A stretch of DNA of 64,000 bases from Comamonadaceae bacterium M7527 (GCA_021044545.1 CP087990.1:2170001-2234000); one strand, 5' to 3'. Counted from the first letter of the stretch, positions 44,186 to 53,848 are shown. Made by a program: numbers and translations. The notes: a model not told the origin generated them from the sequence alone.

Positions 44186-44734
44186 TTAATAGTGCCGCCC
44201 ATCCTTGAACGCCGCACTCTTGCGTGCGTTGGTGGCGCTGACCTTGTTGATGGCCTGCGTGGTTTTTGCCACTTGGGCGTGCATGATGGCCAAGCCCAAG
44301 GCGTCGGCCGCGTCTGGGCCGGGCAGGCGTGGCAGTTTGAGTAGGCGCATCACCATGTCTTGTACCTGGTGTTTGGCGGCTTTGCCGTGGCCGACCACGG
44401 CCTTTTTCATTTGCAAGGCGGTGTATTCGGCCACCTCCAAATCGGCGGACACCAGCGAGGTCAGGCAAGCGCCCCTGGCCTGGCCCAGCATCAGACTGGC
44501 CTGGGGGTTGACGTTGACAAACACGATCTCTAACGACGCTACGTCTGGTTGGTAGGTGGCGGCCACTTCGCGTATGCCTTGGTACAACATTTTCAGGCGC
44601 ACTGGCAGCAGCTGGCTGGCCGCGCCGGTTTTGATGGTGCCGCTTGCCACGTAGTCCAGGTGCTGGCCCTGGGCGTCTATCACGCCAAAGCCTGTGCATT
44701 GCAAGCCTGGGTCAATGCCTAAGATGCGGGTCAT
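44186..44734 (-). CDS. ruvC: Holliday junction resolvase RuvC
   Basis: Endonuclease that cuts four-way junctions with RuvAB. The acidic catalytic residues are visible in RILGIDPGLQCTGFGVI, LEIVFVNVN and PGPDAADALGLAIMH. 182 residues. Its start overlaps the mtgA stop by 4 bases, so it ends a five-gene - strand operon. It converges on the recombinase gene. ruvAB are not in the window. Confidence 0.94.
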   Translation of the reverse strand: MTRILGIDPGLQCTGFGVIDAQGQHLDYVASGTIKTGAASQLLPVRLKMLYQGIREVAATYQPDVASLEIVFVNVNPQASLMLGQARGACLTSLVSADLEVAEYTALQMKKAVVGHGKAAKHQVQDMVMRLLKLPRLPGPDAADALGLAIMHAQVAKTTQAINKVSATNARKSAAFKDGRHY

Positions 44735-45519
44735 GGTGCTTCCTTGGGCAGTTGTATGTGCGCCATGCGCGCTTGTATGGTGTTGGTGCGCCCGCGCAAA
44801 TAGCCCGAGTTGGGCCTGTCTTCGAAAAACTTGGGATTGGGCAGCATCACTGCCAGCTTGGCTGCTTCACGCGTACTGAGTGTGGCGGCGGACTTGTTGA
44901 AGTAATGTCTGGCCGCTGCCTCTGCGCCAAATATGCCGTCCCCCCATTCAACGCTGTTGAGGTAAATGGTGAGTATGCGTTGTTTGCTTAAAAAGGCTTC
45001 CAAGCCAAAGGTCAGCAGCAGCTCTTGGCCTTTTCGCAAAAACGTACGCTCTTTGGAAAGCAGCAGGTTTTTGGCGAGTTGTTGGGTAATGGTAGAGCCG
45101 CCCACTACGGCAGGCGCCTTTTTGTTGCTACCCTTGTTGCTACCCTTGTTGGCGTCTTTGTTGGCGCGTTGCTCGGCGCGGCTGTTGCGTTGCCAGGCGC
45201 CTTTTATGGCACTCCAGTCCACGCCGTTGTGCTCAAAAAATTCTCCATCTTCTGACGCGACCACGGCCTTGCGCAAATGGTTGCTGATGGCTTGGTCGTC
45301 TACCCACACTTGCTGCCACCGCATGTTGTTGGGCTGCTCCATCAGTCGCCAGGCTTCGCTGCGCTGCAAAGTGGTGGACTGCGGGTTAACGACAGCCATC
45401 AGCGCAATACGCCCAAGGGCCAGGCCTTGCAACGCCATGCCAGCAAACAGCAGCCAGCCCAGCCAGGACCACAGCGCAGAGCGTTGAGTTGTATGGGCTT
45501 TCCGGGTGCGCTTGGCCAT
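44731..45519 (-). CDS. mtgA: Monofunctional peptidoglycan transglycosylase MtgA
   Basis: Glycosyltransferase family 51 enzyme that polymerises lipid II. One N-terminal membrane anchor (SWLGWLLFAGMALQGLALG), the catalytic Glu motif ASEDGEFFEHNGVDW, GGSTITQQLAKNLLLS and RILTIYLNSVEWGDGIFGAE-type block are seen. A lineage-specific NKGSNKGSNK repeat (near 45120-45150) lies just before the GGSTITQQ motif. Start 45519 (MAKRTRKA) sits 13 bases after the aroE stop; upstream in-frame codons lie inside aroE. Confidence 0.92.
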   Translation of the reverse strand: MAKRTRKAHTTQRSALWSWLGWLLFAGMALQGLALGRIALMAVVNPQSTTLQRSEAWRLMEQPNNMRWQQVWVDDQAISNHLRKAVVASEDGEFFEHNGVDWSAIKGAWQRNSRAEQRANKDANKGSNKGSNKKAPAVVGGSTITQQLAKNLLLSKERTFLRKGQELLLTFGLEAFLSKQRILTIYLNSVEWGDGIFGAEAAARHYFNKSAATLSTREAAKLAVMLPNPKFFEDRPNSGYLRGRTNTIQARMAHIQLPKEAP

Positions 45520-45532
45520 GGCTTTGTATTGT

Positions 45533-46399
45533 TTAGACGCTGGGCGTGTCAACAATGACGCGCAAGCGCTGCAACACATGGGCGGTGTCGGGCTGCACGC
45601 CGCGCCATATGGCAAAAGAGGCGGCGGCTTGTTCTACCAGCATGCCCAAGCCGTCCCGGGTGGCAGCACCACGGCTTGCCGCCCAATCTAAAAACACGCG
45701 GCTTGCTGGCCCGTAGGCCAGGTCTATGGCCAACGTGTGCGCGCCCATGCAACAAGGTGGCAGCACAATGCGCTGACCGCCCAAGCTGGCAGCACTGGCG
45801 TTGATCACGACATCAAACGCGGGCATGTCGCTTTGTGCATTCAGCGCGTCCAGGCTGCCTGCGCTTAATGCGCAGGCGTGCGTGTTGGTCAGGGCTTGGT
45901 GGCGTTGCACCAAGGTCAAGGCCTTGCTCTGGCTGCGGTTGGCAATGTGTATGCCGCCACAACCGGCCTCGATCAGTGGGCCCAGGATGCCAGCGCTGGC
46001 ACCACCTGCACCCACTATGAGCAAGCGCTTGCCCGCCAACTGATAGTTGGCGTTGGTGGTGATGTCGCGTACCAGGCCAACGCCGTCTGTGTTGTGGGCC
46101 TTTAGTGCGCCTGCGTCCCACCACAAGGTGTTGCAAGCTTGCGCCAGCAAGGCCGCAGGGCTGTGCCATTGGGCCAGTGCAAAAGCATCGGCCTTGAATG
46201 GCATGGTGACATTGCAGCCCAGCAAGCCGCGGCTGCGCAACTGGGCCAGGCCGCTGTTAAAGCCGTCTGTAGGCAACAAGCTGCGCTCATAGCGCAGGCT
46301 TTGGTGGGTTTGCTCGGCAAACTGCTGGTGCAGCCAAGGGGACCGGCTGTGTGCAATGGGGTTGCCAATAACGGTGTAGAAGTCAGCCGCAGCGGTCAT
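45533..46399 (-). CDS. aroE: Shikimate dehydrogenase
   Basis: NADPH-dependent reduction of 3-dehydroshikimate in aromatic amino acid synthesis. Substrate site GNPIAHSRSP, catalytic Lys in NVTMPFKADAF, Asp in HNTDGVG, the NADP loop VGAGGASAGILG and C-terminal DGLGMLVEQAA. 288 residues. Two bases separate it from the TonB-like gene upstream. The DAHP synthase of the same pathway is at 54 kb. Confidence 0.94.
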   Translation of the reverse strand: MTAAADFYTVIGNPIAHSRSPWLHQQFAEQTHQSLRYERSLLPTDGFNSGLAQLRSRGLLGCNVTMPFKADAFALAQWHSPAALLAQACNTLWWDAGALKAHNTDGVGLVRDITTNANYQLAGKRLLIVGAGGASAGILGPLIEAGCGGIHIANRSQSKALTLVQRHQALTNTHACALSAGSLDALNAQSDMPAFDVVINASAASLGGQRIVLPPCCMGAHTLAIDLAYGPASRVFLDWAASRGAATRDGLGMLVEQAAASFAIWRGVQPDTAHVLQRLRVIVDTPSV

Positions 46400-46401
46400 G
46401 C

Positions 46402-47340
46402 TTATTCGGTGGGTGAGGGGGGTGTGTGGCGGGCCGGCGAGAGCAGTTGCGTGGTCAGTGTGGCGTCGCGCAAAAAGTCAAATTGTGTCACGACCACCAG
46501 CTCTGAGGCTTTCCGCGCCAAGTCTGCATCAAACGCGGCAAACCGCATGCCAGCCACCAAGGCTTGTGCGCGCTGGTTGAGCGCGGCGCTGGCGCTGGCT
46601 TGCAGTATGCGTGTGGACTGCACGCGGCCCTGTGCGTCTACCGTTATAGCCATGACCAGTTGGCCATACAAGCGCTGGCCGTTGTGTGTGGGAAAGTAGC
46701 GCGTGCCACGCGCTTCAATGACCAGGCGCATCTGGTCGTAGTACATGGCGTATACGGCCGCGCGTGTTGCTGGGCTGATGAATTGGCGCTTGGGGCTTGC
46801 GTTGTCCAAGCGTATGGCTTGCTCAATGCGGCCAATGTGCTCCAGCAGCTGTAAGCGTTTGTCGCGCGCCTGAGCCAGGGCGTCTGTGTCGACCGCTTGC
46901 TCGCCGCTGTCCGATGAAGGTGGCAAGGCCAGCACAGCTTGGTTGGCTACTGTGTTTTTCAGGGCCGTTAGCACTTGTAGCTCTTGCGCTTTGGCGCTGC
47001 TGTGCTGCGCTTGGGCCACACTGTCTGTGCCCTGGCGTGGGTTGGGCGCGGGGGCTTGGTCAGACGAGGCAATGGCGCCCGCATGGGCTTGGCCGCCGCC
47101 GTCCAGGTTGACTTGCGCAATGGCCTGCGCAGCCGTGGGGGCCTCCTGGCTGTGGGCGTTGACCAGCACCACGTCCAGTGTGTTGGTGTGGGCCAATGGC
47201 GCGCGTTCAATAGTGGGCGCGCCGCGTTGCACCAGCAGCAAGCTGGCGTGTGCAGCTACAGACACCAGCAAGGCCACGTACAGGCTACGCGATGACGTCG
47301 TCGCTGCGTCACCTGCACGCAAAGCTTCAGCCGTTGCCAT
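46402..47340 (-). CDS. TonB-like energy transducer protein
   Basis: About 312 residues: a short cytoplasmic N-terminus, one membrane helix (SLYVALLVSVAAHASLLLV), a long Ala/Gln-rich periplasmic linker and a C-terminal TonB-like domain (YGQLVMAITVDAQGRVQSTR). It probably transmits ion-gradient energy to an outer-membrane receptor, but exbB and exbD are not nearby and it may instead be an envelope protein of similar fold. Start 47340 (MATAEALRAG), with GAGGCGG upstream, overlaps the nuclease gene by 14 bases; an in-frame codon at 47439 would overlap it by 113. Confidence 0.82.
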   Translation of the reverse strand: MATAEALRAGDAATTSSRSLYVALLVSVAAHASLLLVQRGAPTIERAPLAHTNTLDVVLVNAHSQEAPTAAQAIAQVNLDGGGQAHAGAIASSDQAPAPNPRQGTDSVAQAQHSSAKAQELQVLTALKNTVANQAVLALPPSSDSGEQAVDTDALAQARDKRLQLLEHIGRIEQAIRLDNASPKRQFISPATRAAVYAMYYDQMRLVIEARGTRYFPTHNGQRLYGQLVMAITVDAQGRVQSTRILQASASAALNQRAQALVAGMRFAAFDADLARKASELVVVTQFDFLRDATLTTQLLSPARHTPPSPTE

Positions 47341-49396
47341 CTGGTTTGGCTGCCGCCTCAGCTGCAGTGCCTGCCTCATCGTCCAAGTCCAAGGCCAGCT
47401 TGAGGCTGCCGTTGTCGTCTGGTTCGCCCTGGTCGTCATCGTCGCTGTAGTGTGTGTCGTCGGTCACGGCATCAGCGTCCAAATGTTCAATAACAGTGCC
47501 GCCAATGTCCAGTGCCATGGTGTCGGCCTGGCCCAGTTTGACGCGCACGTGCGCGCCGCGCGGCAGGTTTTGCGCGCCCATGACGGGCACTACCAGCGGC
47601 AGGTGGTCAGCGCGTACCAAGCCTTCTTTAAACAGCTGGGCTGTTAGTTCTGTAATGCCTTGTTGCTCAAGGTGGCGCAGCGTCCAGTAACGCTCCATGG
47701 CGTTTTGAAACTGGTTGTAGGCGCTGTAAGTGGCTTCAAAGTTGCTGATGATGGCAAACAACTCTGCGGCTTTGGGCTTGAAGGGGGCCACCAGTGCAGC
47801 GGTTGCGCCGTGCTGTGCGCAAGCAATAAGTTGCCATTGGTTGACCAGGTCGGTGTAACGGCGCAGGGGTGAAGTGCTCCAGGCGTAGGCCGGCAGGCCA
47901 ATGCCGGCGTGTGGTGCCATCTTGGTGCCCATGCGCACTTTTACGCCCGGTGCCATGCTGGCTTGGCTGCGGTAAATGCCCGGCACGCCCAAGGCGCCAA
48001 GCCATTGGCCCCAGGTGCTGTTGGCCAAAATCATGGCCTCTGCCACCACCAAATCCAGGTTGGAGCCACGCGCTCGCGTGGTGATGGTGACCAATTCATC
48101 GCCTGTTGGTAGCGCGTAAGAGTCGTCCGCTTTTGCCAGTGCAAAGTTGTAGTCAGGGCGGTTAAAGGTCTCTGGCTTGCCGCGTACCAGCTCGCGCCCA
48201 GCTTTGAGCTGCTTGGCCAGGCGGTTAAGCCAGCGCAGCTCTGTGCCCCACTTGGGCATATCTGAGGGCGCTTCTTCTGCGTCAAAAAACGCGCTGCCAA
48301 ACACGTCGCCCAGCTGGTCGTGGCGCAGGTTGTCGGCAATGTGCACGCGCTCCAACACGGTTTGGGTCTCACCCAAGGCCAGGGTATGTTCGTCAATGGT
48401 GATGTACAGCGACAACGCCGGACAGTCTCGCCCTGCGGCCAAGGTGTAGTGCTGCACCACCTGGTCTGGCAGCATGGTGACCTTGAAACCGGGCATGTAC
48501 ATGGTGGACATGCGGTTGCGCGCAACGGTGTCTATGGCGTCGTTGGGCTGAATGGCCAAGCCCGGCGCTGCAATATGAATGCCCAGCGTAACGGTGCCGC
48601 TGCCCAGGCCTTGCACAGACAGGGCATCGTCAATTTCAGTGGTGTTGGAGTCGTCAATCGAGAAGGCTTGCGCGCCAGACAGTGGCAGTTTGGCCGTGTC
48701 TATGTTGGGCGCGTCCAGCGCCGGGAAGCCAATGCCTTTGGGGAACTGGTCGTACAAGAAGCGTTGCCAATGAAACTCGAACGCACTGCGAATAGCCCCG
48801 GCTTGCTGCAACAAATGCAGCGGCGCCATTTGGGTTTGCTTGGTAGCGGCCACCACGGCTTTGTATTCAGGCGCGTTTTTGTCGGGCTTGAACAGTATTT
48901 TGTACAGCTGTTGCGCAATGGGCTCAGGGCATTGGCCGTTGGCCAGTTCGGTGGTCCAAGCTTCTACCTGGGCTTGCACAGCGGCTTTTTTCTCGATGGC
49001 GGCCAGTGCTTGCTGTAGCACTTCGGCGCTGGCCTTTTTGAAGCGGCCTTTGCCTGCGCGGCGGAAGTAGTGTGGGGCCTCAAACAAACGCATCAAAGCG
49101 CTGGCTTGCTGCGTGATGGTGGGCTGTTCGCCAAAGTACTCAGACGCCATGTCGGCAAAGCCAAACTCTTGGTCGCCTGCGCATTCCCAGGCCAGGTCCA
49201 GGTCTATGTCTTGTGCGCCAGTGGCCGCCGCGCTGAGTAAGTCAGCAGGGCTGGGCTGCTCAAAGCGAATCAGCGCATTGGCCGCTTTAACCTTTTGGCG
49301 CTTGCCTGAGGCCAGCTCCACTTGGGCTGAGGCGTCTGTTTCAGACAGTATGCGGCCAGCCAAAAACTTGCCAGCGTCTTCAAATAATAAGTACAT
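47327..49396 (-). CDS. RNB-domain exoribonuclease (RNase II/R family)
   Basis: A 3'-5' exoribonuclease of 689 residues. The RNB catalytic block is visible as FSIDDSNTTEIDDALSV with clustered Asp residues; further conserved parts are GIHIAAPG, STMYMPGFKVTMLP and YAWSTSPLRRYTDLVNQWQ. The last part is an S1-like fold followed by an acidic tail (DDTHYSDDDDQGEPDDNG). I chose 49396 (MYLLFEDAGKF), with CTGGGG upstream, over a codon at 49426. It heads the operon with tonB-like, aroE, mtgA and ruvC. Confidence 0.9.
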   Translation of the reverse strand: MYLLFEDAGKFLAGRILSETDASAQVELASGKRQKVKAANALIRFEQPSPADLLSAAATGAQDIDLDLAWECAGDQEFGFADMASEYFGEQPTITQQASALMRLFEAPHYFRRAGKGRFKKASAEVLQQALAAIEKKAAVQAQVEAWTTELANGQCPEPIAQQLYKILFKPDKNAPEYKAVVAATKQTQMAPLHLLQQAGAIRSAFEFHWQRFLYDQFPKGIGFPALDAPNIDTAKLPLSGAQAFSIDDSNTTEIDDALSVQGLGSGTVTLGIHIAAPGLAIQPNDAIDTVARNRMSTMYMPGFKVTMLPDQVVQHYTLAAGRDCPALSLYITIDEHTLALGETQTVLERVHIADNLRHDQLGDVFGSAFFDAEEAPSDMPKWGTELRWLNRLAKQLKAGRELVRGKPETFNRPDYNFALAKADDSYALPTGDELVTITTRARGSNLDLVVAEAMILANSTWGQWLGALGVPGIYRSQASMAPGVKVRMGTKMAPHAGIGLPAYAWSTSPLRRYTDLVNQWQLIACAQHGATAALVAPFKPKAAELFAIISNFEATYSAYNQFQNAMERYWTLRHLEQQGITELTAQLFKEGLVRADHLPLVVPVMGAQNLPRGAHVRVKLGQADTMALDIGGTVIEHLDADAVTDDTHYSDDDDQGEPDDNGSLKLALDLDDEAGTAAEAAAKPDGNG

Positions 49397-49509
49397 CCCC
49401 AGATTGTCCCATGCCTGCGGCGGCAAATGTGAGCCTTGGATGGCCGCGCCGCAAGGGCCATGCCGTTGTGAGGCGTTTGTCTGGCTTTCTCTGGCTTAAT
49501 CTGGCCCGC

Positions 49510-50097
49510 TCAGCGGCTGAGCTGCAGAAAGTCCGCAATGGGCTCAAGCCAGGGCTCAAAGTCGCTCAGACCGTGGTCACCGTTGGGTAGCAGGTGCAGC
49601 TGGGCGTGTTGGTAGTGGACGGCCATGTCGTGCCAGTCTAAAACCTCGTCGCCCTTGGCAACAATGGCCATGGTGTTGGCGGGCACTTGGTCTGCGGCCA
49701 GCGCCAGGGTGGCGAGTTCGTCTACATAGCTGGGCACAAATGCCATGGTTTGGCTGGGGTCGTGCCACATGGGGTGGTTGCCTACCAGTCTGTGGCCGTG
49801 GGTGTGTGCAGCGACTGCGGGGTTGATGACAACGCTTGGCCAAGCGCGTTGCCGGGCGACATGACTGGCGTAAAAGCCGCCCAGACTGGAGCCCACGACT
49901 GCGCTGGCATGGGCTGGCCAATGGGCAGTCTGTGCGCTTATGAGGGCCATGGCCTCCTTGGGCGAGGCCGGCAAAGAGGGTGCCAGCCAGGTCACCGCGG
50001 GATAGTGTCGCCCCAACCAGTCGTGTAGCAAACGGGCCTTGGTGGATTGAGGCGACGACCGAAAGCCGTGCAGGTACAACAGGTGCGTGGTGCTCAT
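49510..50097 (-). CDS. YqiA-like alpha/beta-hydrolase (putative esterase)
   Basis: A 195-residue alpha/beta-hydrolase. N-terminal YLHGFRSSPQSTKA, the nucleophile elbow VVGSSLGGFYASHVA with Ser, and the C-terminal catalytic His in NGDHGLSDFEPW are visible. Related proteins such as YqiA are acyl-CoA or ester hydrolases; the true substrate is unknown. Start 50097 (MSTTHLLYLHGF); it is divergent from rodA with 58 bases between the two. Confidence 0.85.
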   Translation of the reverse strand: MSTTHLLYLHGFRSSPQSTKARLLHDWLGRHYPAVTWLAPSLPASPKEAMALISAQTAHWPAHASAVVGSSLGGFYASHVARQRAWPSVVINPAVAAHTHGHRLVGNHPMWHDPSQTMAFVPSYVDELATLALAADQVPANTMAIVAKGDEVLDWHDMAVHYQHAQLHLLPNGDHGLSDFEPWLEPIADFLQLSR

Positions 50098-50155
50098 GAT
50101 GTGTGTGTGGTTGCTGGGCGCACAATGCGCCGCTTCGCAGACGATAATAGCGGCC

Positions 50156-51310
50156 ATGCCTGTTGTTATTAAAAAGCCGACGTGGTCTGCGCGCCTAAGC
50201 CCCTGGTTTGCCGGCTTTGATGGCCCGTTGGTGTTCGCCGTGGTGGTGTTGGCGTGTGCGGGTTTGGCCACCATGTACTCCGTGGGCTACGACCACGGCA
50301 CCCGCTTTATGGACCATGCCCGCAACATGCTGATTGCAGCGGTGGTGATGTTTCTGGTGGCGCAAGTCTCGCCTCAACGTTTGATGAGTGTGGCGGTGCC
50401 GCTGTACACAGTGGGTGTGGCCTTGCTCATTGCGGTCTTGTTGTTTGGCCTGACTAAAAAAGGCGCACAGCGCTGGCTGAACGTGGGTGTGGTGATACAG
50501 CCCAGTGAAATACTCAAAATTGCCATGCCGCTGATGCTGGCGTGGTGGTTCCAGCGGCGCGAGGGGCAAATGCGCTCCCTGGATTTTTTCGTGGCCGGTT
50601 TGATTTTGGTGATACCAGTGGGCCTTATCGTGTCACAGCCAGATTTGGGCACCTCTCTGTTGGTGCTGGCCTCGGGCGTGTTTGTCATTTACTTTGCAGG
50701 CTTGAGCTGGACGCTCATCTGGCCCCCTGTGCTGATTGCCAGCGTGGGCATTGTGACCCTCATCATCATGGAGCCCAGCTGGTGCGTGCCCGGCGTGGAT
50801 TGGGTGGTGCTGCACGACTACCAAAAGCAGCGCGTGTGCACTTTGTTGGATCCGTTCAAAGACCCATTGGGCCGGGGCTTTCACATCATTCAGGGCATGA
50901 TTGCAATTGGCTCTGGCGGCGTGTTTGGCAAGGGTTTTATGCAAGGCACGCAAACCCACCTGGAGTTTATTCCTGAGCGCACCACAGACTTTATCTACGC
51001 GGCTTTTGCCGAGGAGTTTGGCCTGGTGGGCACGGTGTTGCTGGTGCTGGGTTTGGTGTTTCTGATCTTTAGGGGGCTGGTGATTGCCCTTGAGGCGCCC
51101 ACCTTGTTTGCGCGCTTGTTGGCCGGCGCCATTACCCTGAATTTCTTTGTGTATGGCTTTGTCAACATGGGTATGGTCAGCGGTATCTTGCCCGTGGTGG
51201 GCGTGCCACTGCCCTTTATCAGCTACGGCGGCACGGCCATGGTGACCTTGGGTATGGGTTTGGGTATTTTGATGGCCATTGCCCGCACCAAACGCTTGAT
51301 ACAAAGCTAA
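50156..51310 (+). CDS. rodA: Rod-shape peptidoglycan polymerase RodA
   Basis: SEDS glycosyltransferase for cell elongation, paralogous to FtsW in the same window. About ten membrane helices, LTKKGAQRWLNVGVVIQPSE (lipid-substrate loop), the catalytic Asp in VSQPDLGTSLL, and C-terminal PLPFISYGGTAMV. 384 residues. Start 50156 (MPVVIKKP) is the first ATG giving the family N-terminus. The usual partner mrdA (PBP2) and mreBCD are not in the window. Confidence 0.93.
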   Translation: MPVVIKKPTWSARLSPWFAGFDGPLVFAVVVLACAGLATMYSVGYDHGTRFMDHARNMLIAAVVMFLVAQVSPQRLMSVAVPLYTVGVALLIAVLLFGLTKKGAQRWLNVGVVIQPSEILKIAMPLMLAWWFQRREGQMRSLDFFVAGLILVIPVGLIVSQPDLGTSLLVLASGVFVIYFAGLSWTLIWPPVLIASVGIVTLIIMEPSWCVPGVDWVVLHDYQKQRVCTLLDPFKDPLGRGFHIIQGMIAIGSGGVFGKGFMQGTQTHLEFIPERTTDFIYAAFAEEFGLVGTVLLVLGLVFLIFRGLVIALEAPTLFARLLAGAITLNFFVYGFVNMGMVSGILPVVGVPLPFISYGGTAMVTLGMGLGILMAIARTKRLIQS

Positions 51311-51313
51311 GCC

Positions 51314-52201
51314 ATGCACGCCAACACCATGACCATGGGCTTTGTGGGTGTGGGCAACATGGGCATGGGCATGCTCACCCGCTGGCGCCATTGTGGGCAC
51401 ACAGCACTGGCATGCGACGTGGATGGCCAACGTACGGCACAAGCAAGCGCCCTGGGTGCGCAGGTGTTTGACACACCTGCTGCGCTGGCAAAAGCCCTGC
51501 CACAGAGTGCACTGTTGGTGGTGTGTGTGGTTGATGCCAGCCAGTGCGAGGAAGTCCTGTTTGAGGCCCAAACCGGTGCAGCCCAACATCTAAAGCCCGG
51601 CCATACGGTGTTGCTGACACCCACCTTGTCGCCAAACGACGTACAAGCCATAGGCCACAAGCTGCAAGCGATGGGCTTGCACATGCTGGATGCGCCCATG
51701 TCTGGCGGTCCGGTTCGTGCTGCCCAAGGCACCATGAGCCTGATGGTGTCTGGTCCTACGCGCCAAGCATGGTGGCCCACCTTAGAGGTATTAGAGCCCG
51801 TGTTTGACTTGGGCGGCACCGTTGGTGACGCGGCCAAGACCAAGCTGGTCAACAACTTGCTGGCGGGCATGAACCTGGTGGCCAGTGCGCAGGCCACACA
51901 CCTGGCCCAGGCCGTAGGTCTGGACGCCAACCGCACCTGGGATGTGATTGAGCGTTCAAGCGGTGGCAACTGGATAGGCTCAGACCGCATGCGTCGCGCG
52001 CTGGCCGGCGACGACAGCGTCAAAGCCCATATGCGCCTGCTGGCCAAAGATACCCGGCTGGCCATGGATATGGCTCAAGCCGCAGGCTTGCAGCCCGCCA
52101 TGGGCCATTTGGCAGCTGCGCTGTTTGCCCAGGCGCTGGACATGGGCTGGGTTGAGCGCGACGACAGCGCCATGCTGGCCTTGCACCAGTTGCCTTCATA
52201 G
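51314..52201 (+). CDS. NAD(P)-dependent beta-hydroxyacid dehydrogenase (3-hydroxyisobutyrate dehydrogenase-like)
   Basis: 295 residues. The N-terminal dinucleotide motif GFVGVGNMGMGMLTRW, the substrate-site signature DAPMSGGPVRAAQGTM, and the catalytic Lys in AAKTKLVNNLLAGMN place it in the 3-hydroxyisobutyrate/6-phosphogluconate dehydrogenase superfamily. The substrate cannot be told from sequence. It begins three bases after rodA, so may be cotranscribed. Confidence 0.87.
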   Translation: MHANTMTMGFVGVGNMGMGMLTRWRHCGHTALACDVDGQRTAQASALGAQVFDTPAALAKALPQSALLVVCVVDASQCEEVLFEAQTGAAQHLKPGHTVLLTPTLSPNDVQAIGHKLQAMGLHMLDAPMSGGPVRAAQGTMSLMVSGPTRQAWWPTLEVLEPVFDLGGTVGDAAKTKLVNNLLAGMNLVASAQATHLAQAVGLDANRTWDVIERSSGGNWIGSDRMRRALAGDDSVKAHMRLLAKDTRLAMDMAQAAGLQPAMGHLAAALFAQALDMGWVERDDSAMLALHQLPS

Positions 52202-52255
52202 TGGGGCCAAGTCGCCCGAGACGCACGGACATTTATTAGTTTCTACAATACGGCT

Positions 52256-53716
52256 ATGACCAGCCGAAACCCCACCATTGCCCGTTTGCAAACGGCCTAC
52301 CAATACTTGCTAGAGCCGCATGGCCTGACCGAGACGCATGTGCGCCGCGCCTTGGGCGACATGCTTAGCGCAGGCGTTGACGACGCTGACCTGTACTTTC
52401 AATACACCCGCGCCGAGGGCTGGAGCCTGGAAGAGGGTATTGTGAAAAGCGGCAGCTTTTCTATTGATCAAGGCGTGGGCGTGCGCGCTATCAGCGGCGA
52501 AAAAACCGCGTTTGCCTACTCCGACGACCTGTCATGGACGGCCTTGCGTGACGCCGCACATACGGTGCGCACCATTGCCAACCACGGCCAAGACAAGCGC
52601 ATCAAAGTGCCCACCAAAAAAATAGCCACAGCGCGTAGTTTGTACGCTGCTACAGACCCCACGCAAAGCTTGGACAGCGCCGCCAAAGTGGCGTTGCTGG
52701 AAAAGGTAGAGCGTCTGGCCAAAGCCGCTGACCAGCGTGTGGTGCAAGTCATGGCCAGCTTGGCCAGCGAGTTTGATGTGGTGATGGTGGCCAGAGCCGA
52801 TGGTGTGATGGCGGCAGACGTGCGCCCCTTGTCGCGTTTGTCTGTGACCGTGATTGCGCAGCAAGGCGACAGGCGCGAAGTAGGCAGCGCCGGCGGCGGC
52901 GCGCGCTTGGGCCTGGATATGTTTGATGACGCTTTGGTGCAGCAGTATGTGCGCGACGCCGTGGGCAACGCCATTACCAACCTGGACGCGCAAGCCGCAC
53001 CCGCTGGCGAAATGACCGTGGTGTTGGGCAGCGGCTGGCCTGGTATCTTGTTGCACGAGGCCGTAGGCCACGGCCTGGAAGGTGACTTCAATCGCAAAGG
53101 CTCCAGCGCCTTTGCCGGGCGCATTGGCGAGCGCGTGGCAGCCAAGGGCGTGACGGTGCTGGACGACGGCACCATTGCCGACAGGCGCGGCTCACTCAAC
53201 ATAGACGACGAAGGCAACACCAGCCAGCGCAATGTGCTGATTGAAGACGGCATCTTGCGAGGTTACATACAAGACAGCATGAATGCGCGACTAAGCGGTG
53301 TGGCACCTACAGGCAATGGCAGGCGCGAGAGTTATGCCCACGTGCCCATGCCGCGCATGACCAATACCTACATGCTCAATGGTGAGCACACGCCACAAGA
53401 AATCATTGCTTCTATCAAGAAAGGCTTGTACGCCACCAACTTTGGCGGCGGTCAAGTTGACATCACCTCTGGCAAGTTTGTGTTCTCGGCCAGCCAGGCG
53501 TGGTGGGTGGAAAACGGCCAACTCAAATACCCGGTCAAGGGCGCTACGTTGGTGGGCAACGGCCCAGATGCGCTCACCCGCGTGAGCATGATTGGCAACG
53601 ACATGGCGCTGGACAGCGGCGTTGGTACTTGCGGCAAAGAGGGGCAAAGCGTGCCGGTAGGCGTTGGCCAGCCCACCTTGCGCATTGACGGCCTGACCGT
53701 TGGTGGTACGGCCTAA
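52256..53716 (+). CDS. tldD: Metalloprotease TldD
   Basis: Zinc-dependent peptidase that with TldE/PmbA degrades unfolded peptides and matures some modified peptides. The zinc motif is LLHEAVGHGLEGDFNRKG (HExxxH); SSAFAGRIGE and a C-terminal CGKEGQSVPVGVGQP are family hallmarks. 486 residues. tldE/pmbA is not nearby. The start 52256 gives the family N-terminus. Confidence 0.94.
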   Translation: MTSRNPTIARLQTAYQYLLEPHGLTETHVRRALGDMLSAGVDDADLYFQYTRAEGWSLEEGIVKSGSFSIDQGVGVRAISGEKTAFAYSDDLSWTALRDAAHTVRTIANHGQDKRIKVPTKKIATARSLYAATDPTQSLDSAAKVALLEKVERLAKAADQRVVQVMASLASEFDVVMVARADGVMAADVRPLSRLSVTVIAQQGDRREVGSAGGGARLGLDMFDDALVQQYVRDAVGNAITNLDAQAAPAGEMTVVLGSGWPGILLHEAVGHGLEGDFNRKGSSAFAGRIGERVAAKGVTVLDDGTIADRRGSLNIDDEGNTSQRNVLIEDGILRGYIQDSMNARLSGVAPTGNGRRESYAHVPMPRMTNTYMLNGEHTPQEIIASIKKGLYATNFGGGQVDITSGKFVFSASQAWWVENGQLKYPVKGATLVGNGPDALTRVSMIGNDMALDSGVGTCGKEGQSVPVGVGQPTLRIDGLTVGGTA

Positions 53717-53776
53717 ACGCGATGCGGCTAACAGCCGTCAGCAGGCCGGCATTGTGATGTGCTACATTTCAGACTT

Positions 53777-53848
53777 ATGAACAAGCAGTCGTTGTTTGGT
53801 TTGGTTACTTTTTTATCTCACGCGCAACAAGCGGTCGAGAGTGAGTAG
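53777..53848 (+). CDS. Possible leader peptide upstream of DAHP synthase
   Basis: A 23-codon frame, MNKQSLFGLVTFLSHAQQ and four more residues, ends 29 bases before a terminator hairpin that itself precedes DAHP synthase. The layout (short frame, small hairpin overlapping its stop at 53844-53863, then terminator) is that of ribosome-mediated attenuation. Two Phe but no Tyr or Trp are present, so control by phenylalanine is the only simple option, and a weak one. Confidence 0.4.
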   Translation: MNKQSLFGLVTFLSHAQQAVESE

